Part shown: positions 59,263 through 64,000 of the stretch, in pieces
How the letters are laid out: each line of letters opens with the position of its first letter
Numbering within the stretch: position 1 is the first letter of the stretch
Assembly (NCBI RefSeq): GCF_945859705.1
Contig: NC_079136.1
Span: 88,287,120 to 88,351,119, forward strand
Reading direction: 5' to 3'
DNA from: Episyrphus balteatus
Lineage: Eukaryota > Arthropoda > Insecta > Diptera > Syrphidae
Length of the DNA: 64,000 nucleotides
Notes under the pieces: model-generated
The model's database searches: none
Told to the model about the DNA's origin: nothing
Seen by the model: only the letters and a program-made list of their open reading frames with translations
Translations under genes and position numbers: made by a program

Positions 59263-59416
59263 ATGGGGACTTTTCACGAGTCAATTTTTGCCGTGCGGCT
59301 AAGCTTTTCGACTCGTGTGAACGTTAGTCGCAGGCAACTAAAGTGACAATCCCCATAGAAAACTCATAGTCGACCGACATATCGTGCAGCTAAAATCGAC
59401 TCGTGAAAAGTCAGCA
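59263..59416. mobile_element. MITE with GACTTTTCACGAGTC ends
   Basis: GGGGACTTTTCACGAGTCAA at the left and AAATCGACTCGTGAAAAGTC at the right, same family as 32213-32362. The right end of another copy (CTCGTGAAAAGTGGGCATAA) abuts on the left at 59210-59262. Confidence 0.7.
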
Positions 59417-59417
59417 T

Positions 59418-59756
59418 AAAGGCTTGGCCACACCGAAGGGTATGCGGTAGAGGTACGGGTAGCGGTAACGATATTTGTATGAAAAAAATTCCACATCTGA
59501 ACGTTGATATGTCAGTTTGGAATTTTTTTTCATACAAGTACCGTTACCTCTACCCGTACCGCTACCGCATACCCTCCGGTGTGGCCAAGCCTTAAGGCTT
59601 GGCCACACCGGAGGGTATGCGGTATAGCGGTAACGATATTTGTACTAAAAAATTAAACACCTGAACGTTGATGTGTCAGTTTGGAATTTTTTTCATACAA
59701 GTACCCTCACCGCTACCCGTACCGCTACCGCATACCCTCCAGTGTGGCCAAGCCTT
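59418..59756. mobile_element. Tandem dimer of the GGCTTGGCCACACCGG palindromic MITE (order B-A)
   Basis: Two direct copies meeting at CCAAGCC-TTAA-GGCTTGG. The first resembles unit B of 21486-21821 (TCCACATCTGAACGTTGATA). The second resembles unit A (GGTATAGCGGTAACG, CCAGTGTGG end). The order is the reverse of the other locus, while unit orientation is the same. Confidence 0.85.
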
Positions 59757-59903
59757 TAAGGCTTTATGTTGATGTGTTTAAGCCTAGTACGCAGTTCGGG
59801 AAAAAACAAATTTAATCTCTACAAAACATTTTTTAATCCTGCGCAAAATTTTGAAGTTGGAGAAATTACTAGGCTCTATTTGTCCGACCATTGACCTATT
59901 ATA

Positions 59904-61004
59904 CAGGGTGTCCCACAGTCACCGCCCCAAATGAAAACCATGGATTCCTGAGGTCATTTGAAGTCGAAAAACTTAAGAGGTAATTTTCTCGTTTTCGTCC
60001 CGTTTTCGAGTTACCACGGTTTTTATGATTTTTGCACTCTTGTCCTTTAACTGGCCTTATCTTTGCCAAACTAAGTTTGATTTGAAAGATTTTTTTTACA
60101 ACCAATCAAGAATTTATTACAGTTTAAGTTTGTCTCAAAACTTTTTTTTCTGCGGACAACCGTTTTTCCACAATTTTGCATCAAACACAATTTTCTTAGT
60201 TTTTTAAGTTGTTTTTTACACTTTCATATCATTTAAGTCAAAAAAACACGTTAATGAGTATTAATTTTTTGTCCTTTTTCTTAAAGCCCAGTTTATTTTC
60301 ATAAAAAAAATAAGTTTTATTTCATAAAAAAGGCTACTGAAAGTAATTTAAAAAAAAATAAACAAACTGAGTGAATTAAAAAAAAAATAATTTTTAAATA
60401 AAAAATTGATTTAAATAAATTAAATTTTTTTCTGAGCTTTATCTATTTGTTCTTTTCTTAATCACAATAGCTCAGAAAAAGTTTTTAATTCATTTAAATC
60501 AATTTTTTATTTAAAAATTATTTTTTTTTTAATTCACTCAGTTCGTTTATTTTTTTTTAAATTACTTTCAGTAGCCTTTTTTATGAAATAAAACTTATTT
60601 TTTTTATGAAAATAAACTGGGCTTTAAGAAAAAGGACAAAAAATTAATACTCATTAACGTGTTTTTTTGACTTAAATGATATGAAAGTGTAAAAAACAAC
60701 TTAAAAAACTAAGAAAATTGTGTTTGATGCAAAATTGTGGAAAAACGGTTGTCCGCAGAAAAAAAAGTTTTGAGACAAACTTAAACTGTAATAAATTCTT
60801 GATTGGTTGTAAAAAAAATCTTTCAAATCAAACTTAGTTTGGCAAAGATAAGGCCAGTTAAAGGACAAGAGAGCAAAAATCATAAAAACCGTGGTAACTC
60901 GAAAACGGGACGAAAACGAGAAAATTACCTCTTAAGTTTTTCAACTTCAAATGACCTCAGGAATCCATGGCTTTCATTTGGGGCGGTGACTGTGGGACAC
61001 CCTG
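59904..61004. mobile_element. 1.1-kb near-perfect palindrome with TA duplication and CAGGGTGTCCCAC ends
   Basis: TA-CAGGGTGTCCCACAGTCACC at the left and GGTGACTGTGGGACACCCTG-TA at the right. The arms (about 545 bp each) are nearly identical inverted copies; a 60-codon open frame (60025-60207) recurs inverted at 60701-60883. The centre is near 60455. TA flanks and CAGGGTG ends fit a Tc1/mariner-type non-autonomous foldback. It ends directly beside the gene-fragment mosaic. Confidence 0.88.
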
Positions 61005-61136
61005 TATATGGACTGCCAGGACCAGGTTCAAGCTATGGTGGCGCCGCTTGGTAGGGCAGCGGGAAATAGTAATTTGACATCTAGTTTTGTGACTTTTCCT
61101 TGTCAAAAAAAAAAACAAGAATTTAATTATTTGCAG

Positions 61137-61442
61137 AAATTGTCAAAGGAATTTTGTTTCCCAAGAATAAAAAGGTAACAAAAAATTAAAAATATATTAA
61201 TATATTCTTTTCAGAGTTTTATTCCAAGTTTTATAATTTAAATTTTTATTCTATTCTTTCATTTCAGAAAACAATTTAACAAAAATGGACAATCAAATCA
61301 GTTTTACCAGCAGCAACTCAATAGGAACCCTCTAAATCTCTCAAAAGAAAATGGGACTCTCCAAAGGCAGCAGAACTCCAAACCGAATATGCAGAATAAG
61401 CCACACCCGAATTACGGGATGAGTGAATGCACCACGAAGTGA
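61137..61442 (+). pseudogene. Two possible exons of an unidentified Gln/Asn-rich gene
   Basis: The segments 61137-61174 (after TTGCAG, before GTAACA) and 61268-61442 (after TTTCAG) join in frame to about 70 residues. The product is KLSKEFCFPRIKR followed by a Gln/Asn-rich stretch (FYQQQQLNRNPLNL) and a stop at 61440-61442. Composition and splice context look like real insect coding sequence, but I do not recognise the protein. No start was found. The end overlaps the RRN3 fragment in another frame, so the join is probably a breakpoint. Confidence 0.4.
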
Positions 61443-61913
61443 AATTGAAGCAGCTGAATTTGAGGAAGAAAACGAAGACGACATGGATGATGATGAAGAT
61501 ATTGACGAGGAAATGTTTAAAATGGAAGATGCAACAAGAACCACAACAACGACGCCACAAGAAACTCGTGAAATTCTACCAATGACCCATCCAACCGCCC
61601 ATACTTTTGATATGTGTATGGAAAAGATGTATTTATTCTTTGATCAATTCAATCCAAAGAAAGAACTAATTGGAGATGAAGGTGATAAAATCCTCAAAAC
61701 ACTTTCTCATGCTCTGGAGTCATAACACGCATCATGTACAATTTTTAGTATTTTATTCTTGTAGTTTTAAGGTAAGTTCCATACTCTGAAATGTTAGAAA
61801 GAAATATAACTTTTTTCTTTTCTAAGAATATCCTTGGAGAGAAATTTCTTGAATTTCTTTGGAATAAAATGAAAGATCCCAATAAATTGGCAATAATACG
61901 GATTAAATCATCA
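61425..61913 (+). pseudogene. Fragment of RNA polymerase I factor RRN3 (TIF-IA), broken
   Basis: From 61425 the sequence encodes NAPRSEIEAAEF, an acidic run (EEENEDDMDDDEDIDEEMF) and HTFDMCMEKMYLFF. These align in order with the middle of human RRN3 (LDVNAS..., acidic loop, MVHPVAERLD). A TAA stop at 61723-61725 falls just before HASC, the start of the conserved THASCHVQF block. The rest of the block (HVQFLVFYSCSFK) is in another frame. An apparently intact 55-nt intron (61772-61826, GTAAGT...CTAAG) separates CSFK from EKFLEFLWNKMKDPNKLAIIR, which matches RRN3 again. Only about 150 of some 600 residues are present. Retention of an intron argues against a retrocopy. From the family, the parent gene activates rRNA transcription. 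Confidence 0.75.
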
Positions 61914-63170
61914 ATGTCTGACGATGAGCACATTGAACCGCCCGCCTTTAGTCCAGCTACACTTGGTCTACATCGTGTCGGTACCTTGCCACCTCCAAAA
62001 CCTCAAACCTCACAACCAATTCAAATGTTAAATGCTCGTGGAATGCCCGTTCGCGTTCGAAAACGTAATCGTCTATTCTTTGACGATGAACTGGTAAATG
62101 ATAACAAAGCTCTTGGTGTTAAGCAATCGCCTCGCAAAATTACCATACCACAAAAACAACCAAGCACACCAGTTAAAACTCCATCAAAAGTTTTAAAAAA
62201 GAGAAAAACAATCGGCGGTACACGTTATGTGCGTTACGAAGAAAAGCAACAAACACCTCCCGAAAAACGTTCTCCTAGCAAATACTTTTCGTCCCCGACA
62301 GCATCAACATCACGAAATGCACTGATACCAGCCGACAAGCTTATGGAACAACAAATCGGTTTACGTTTACGAAATTTGCTTAAGCTACCCAAAGCCCAAA
62401 AATGGGTTATATTCGAATGGTTCTACTCATTTGTAGATAAGCCTCTTTTTCAAGGTGAGAACGATTTCCAGATTTGTCTTAACGAATCGTTTGCAAATCT
62501 GAAAACAAGACAACTTACACGCCCCGAATGGCAAAAGGTGCGAATGTACAAAAGTAACAGCTCGTCTGCGTGTACCTCAAGATGTAGTGGTAGCGTTGAT
62601 GCATTCGACTCCCTCAGCTCTACTTATCGGGTGTCTTTTAATCGCAACGGCTCGGCTTAAGCACTCACTCAATCCCCAACTTTGAAATTGTATCAGATAA
62701 ATTCTTTGAAATGTTGCCGTTGACCAGCCTCATGCAAGACTTCCGACCACGTTATCTAAATGGCAATCTCATACACACTCCCACAAGAAGTCGAAACTCT
62801 TTGAATCGCAGTGATCCATTGTTGGGCCAACAGCAATACGACAGTCCGTTCAAGAATCCAGTTATTGAACGTGATACTATCGGTGGCTTCCTAGTGAAGC
62901 TATTAGAGACCATTGTTCGATTGAAGCGAGCAATTGCTATAAAGAAATCTAAACTAAATCGACTGAAAGAAATGAATTCAGAAGCAGAAATTAAAAATGC
63001 AGCAGCAGCTGCATCATCTTCTTCATCGTCCGGAGAGGTGAAAGCTGGTCTGTTGGATAGCGATAATGTTGAAGTGTTTCAAAAACACGTTCAAATCCAT
63101 TTACACCATATTCGACTTGGCACTGGTCAATTGGCTATGTCACCGAGCATAAATGTGCAGCAGCACAATG
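61914..63170 (+). pseudogene. LIN9/mip130 (always early family) fragment with deletions and frameshifts
   Basis: Begins MSDDEHIEPPAFSP in frame with the preceding RRN3 piece. It contains the DIRP domain (RLRNLLKLPKAQKWVIFEWF, DKPLFQGENDF, LKTRQLTRPEW). The reading frame is then broken. About 60 residues of the LIN9 order are missing at about 62545, KVTARLR continues in a second frame, VDAFDSLSSTYRVSFNR returns to the first after about 62585, and near 62650 one base is missing so STHSIPNFE is in a third. A later frame (62711-63250) carries the DPLLG, IGGFLVKLLE and LKEMNSEAE blocks. It then skips about 130 family residues before VEVFQKHVQIHLHHIRLG near the C-terminus. LIN9 is the DNA-binding scaffold of dREAM/MuvB. 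This copy cannot make a normal protein. Confidence 0.82.
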
Positions 63171-63344
63171 CAACTTTGACTTTAACTTTACTTTATCTAA
63201 CCAAAATCTATTTAATTTTACTTTTGTTGTATATTCAAATTTTCTATTGAATTAAACATATTTTTTTTCTATCCCCAAAGAGGCAGTTTTTTAAAGTTTT
63301 TTTTTATTGAAGAATCATTAAGTTAAGAAGAAAAGAAAAAGTAT

Positions 63345-63924
63345 TTAATCGTCGTTTTCTTCTTCACTGCTGCCTTCGCTGGATTGACCTAGCCATTCTA
63401 TGAGTTTCTGCAATGGTGCTTTCAACCACTCTGAATCATCATCCAACTCATTGTGCCACATGCGGATAGCTTCTTCAGACACAAATTCCTTATCATAGAG
63501 ATAATGAATAATCTGGGCAACCTTGGCTCTCAGAGCTGGTTGTTCTTCACAGTATTCCTAAAAGTTTTAAAAGCAATAAAAAGAAAAAAAGGTCAAAATC
63601 TTTTTTTAAGAATACAAAAACTTCACACACGACTTACCTGAATAGCCTTCAAACAATCCAACATAGAATCATCGCTTTTTATATTATTTGAAACAACCAT
63701 ACCCAAGCGACCCAATACCTGATTGTTGGCACTTAAGACATTTGTTGTTGTTGCCTCTTTAATTGGATCTAAACTGAATACCGCTTTGACGATATTGAAA
63801 TTTACTTCCTTTAAAGACATATTGTAGGCATAGCGAGATGAGTTGATTTCAAGAATCAAGAAATCCGGATTGGATTTGAGTTGAATTCCACGAACCAAAG
63901 AGTCCAAGACTTCGGATAAAAATA
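63345..63924 (-). CDS. eIF2Bepsilon: Translation initiation factor eIF2B subunit epsilon (C-terminal part; 5' end outside window)
   Basis: Exons 63924-63638 and 63557-63345 join in phase to 165 C-terminal residues. FLSEVLDSLVRG, FLILEINSSRYAYNMSLKEV and LDCLKAIQEYCEE follow the W2/HEAT domain of eIF2B-epsilon. LYDKEFVSEEAIRMWHNE and IEWLGQSSEGSSEEENDD form the acidic-aromatic end that contacts eIF2-beta and carries GEF activity. The sequence upstream of 63924 has an in-frame stop and a good acceptor (CATCTACAG), so it is intronic. The epsilon subunit catalyses GDP/GTP exchange on eIF2. Drosophila orthologue: CG3806. The stop lies only about 175 nt from the last recognisable LIN9-like codon of the convergent pseudogene. 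Confidence 0.92.
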
Positions 63925-64000
63925 CTGTAGATGAGGTGCATGCAAGAAAGGAGCCACGCTATGATTAGCAGGAATATAGTTTCTATTGGTACAAGGTGAT

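Noticed and set aside
60025..60883. Identical 60-codon frames at 60025-60207 (+) and 60701-60883 (-)
   Set aside because: They are the two arms of one palindrome, not duplicate genes. Low-complexity sequence without a recognisable domain.
61423..61725. A stand-alone acidic 100-residue protein
   Set aside because: It aligns with the middle of RRN3 and ends at a stop just before the conserved THASC block. It is better read as a broken fragment.
1..64000. CRISPR arrays, operons, Shine-Dalgarno sites and other bacterial features
   Set aside because: Spliced animal genes throughout. The only regular repeats are the 140-bp array, whose units directly abut without unique spacers.

Overview
The window reads as nuclear DNA of an insect, most likely a fly (Diptera). 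Genes have short GT-AG introns (often 55-75 nt) mixed with a few kilobase-sized ones. Introns and intergenic DNA are very A+T rich. Every protein recognised has a known animal orthologue, most with Drosophila names. Family identities were made by reading the translations, not by searching a database. Every exon chain given was checked by hand for splice consensus and for a total length divisible by three.

Layout: (1) 187-5716 (+), 3' part of a HEATR5B orthologue. (2) 7295-13150 (-), Rlip/RALBP1. (3) 14301-14966 (+), COMMD2-like. (4) 17787-18857 (-), RPF2 ribosome-assembly factor. (5) 22829-26382 (+), FTSJ1/Trm7 tRNA 2'-O-methyltransferase. (6) 26513-30201 (-), mitochondrial mTERF protein. (7) 33714-43116 (+), peroxisomal GNPAT/DHAPAT ending in SKL. 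(8) 47502-56471 (-), RPS6KC1-like PX-MIT-pseudokinase. (9) 61137-63170 (+), a mosaic of broken gene pieces: two unidentified exons, an RRN3/TIF-IA fragment and a LIN9/mip130 fragment. (10) 63345-63924 (-), 3' end of eIF2B-epsilon. Strand alternates at every step, so all gene pairs are divergent or convergent. The genes are unrelated housekeeping functions (vesicle traffic, ribosome assembly, tRNA modification, mitochondrial gene expression, ether lipids, translation initiation), with no shared pathway evident.

The rest is a dense collection of non-autonomous inverted-repeat DNA transposons. They include long foldback palindromes (0.5-3 kb), short palindromic MITEs, nested insertions whose empty sites reveal 3-bp target duplications, TTAA-flanked palindromes, and a 3-kb foldback whose arms are built of about 140-bp tandem repeats. 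The only transposase-coding trace recognised is a Tc1/mariner fragment in a HEATR5B intron.

The most unusual parts are the gene-fragment mosaic next to a 1.1-kb palindrome (59904-63170), the tandem-repeat foldback (49490-52494), and the tandem palindromic dimers that occur in both unit orders at two loci.
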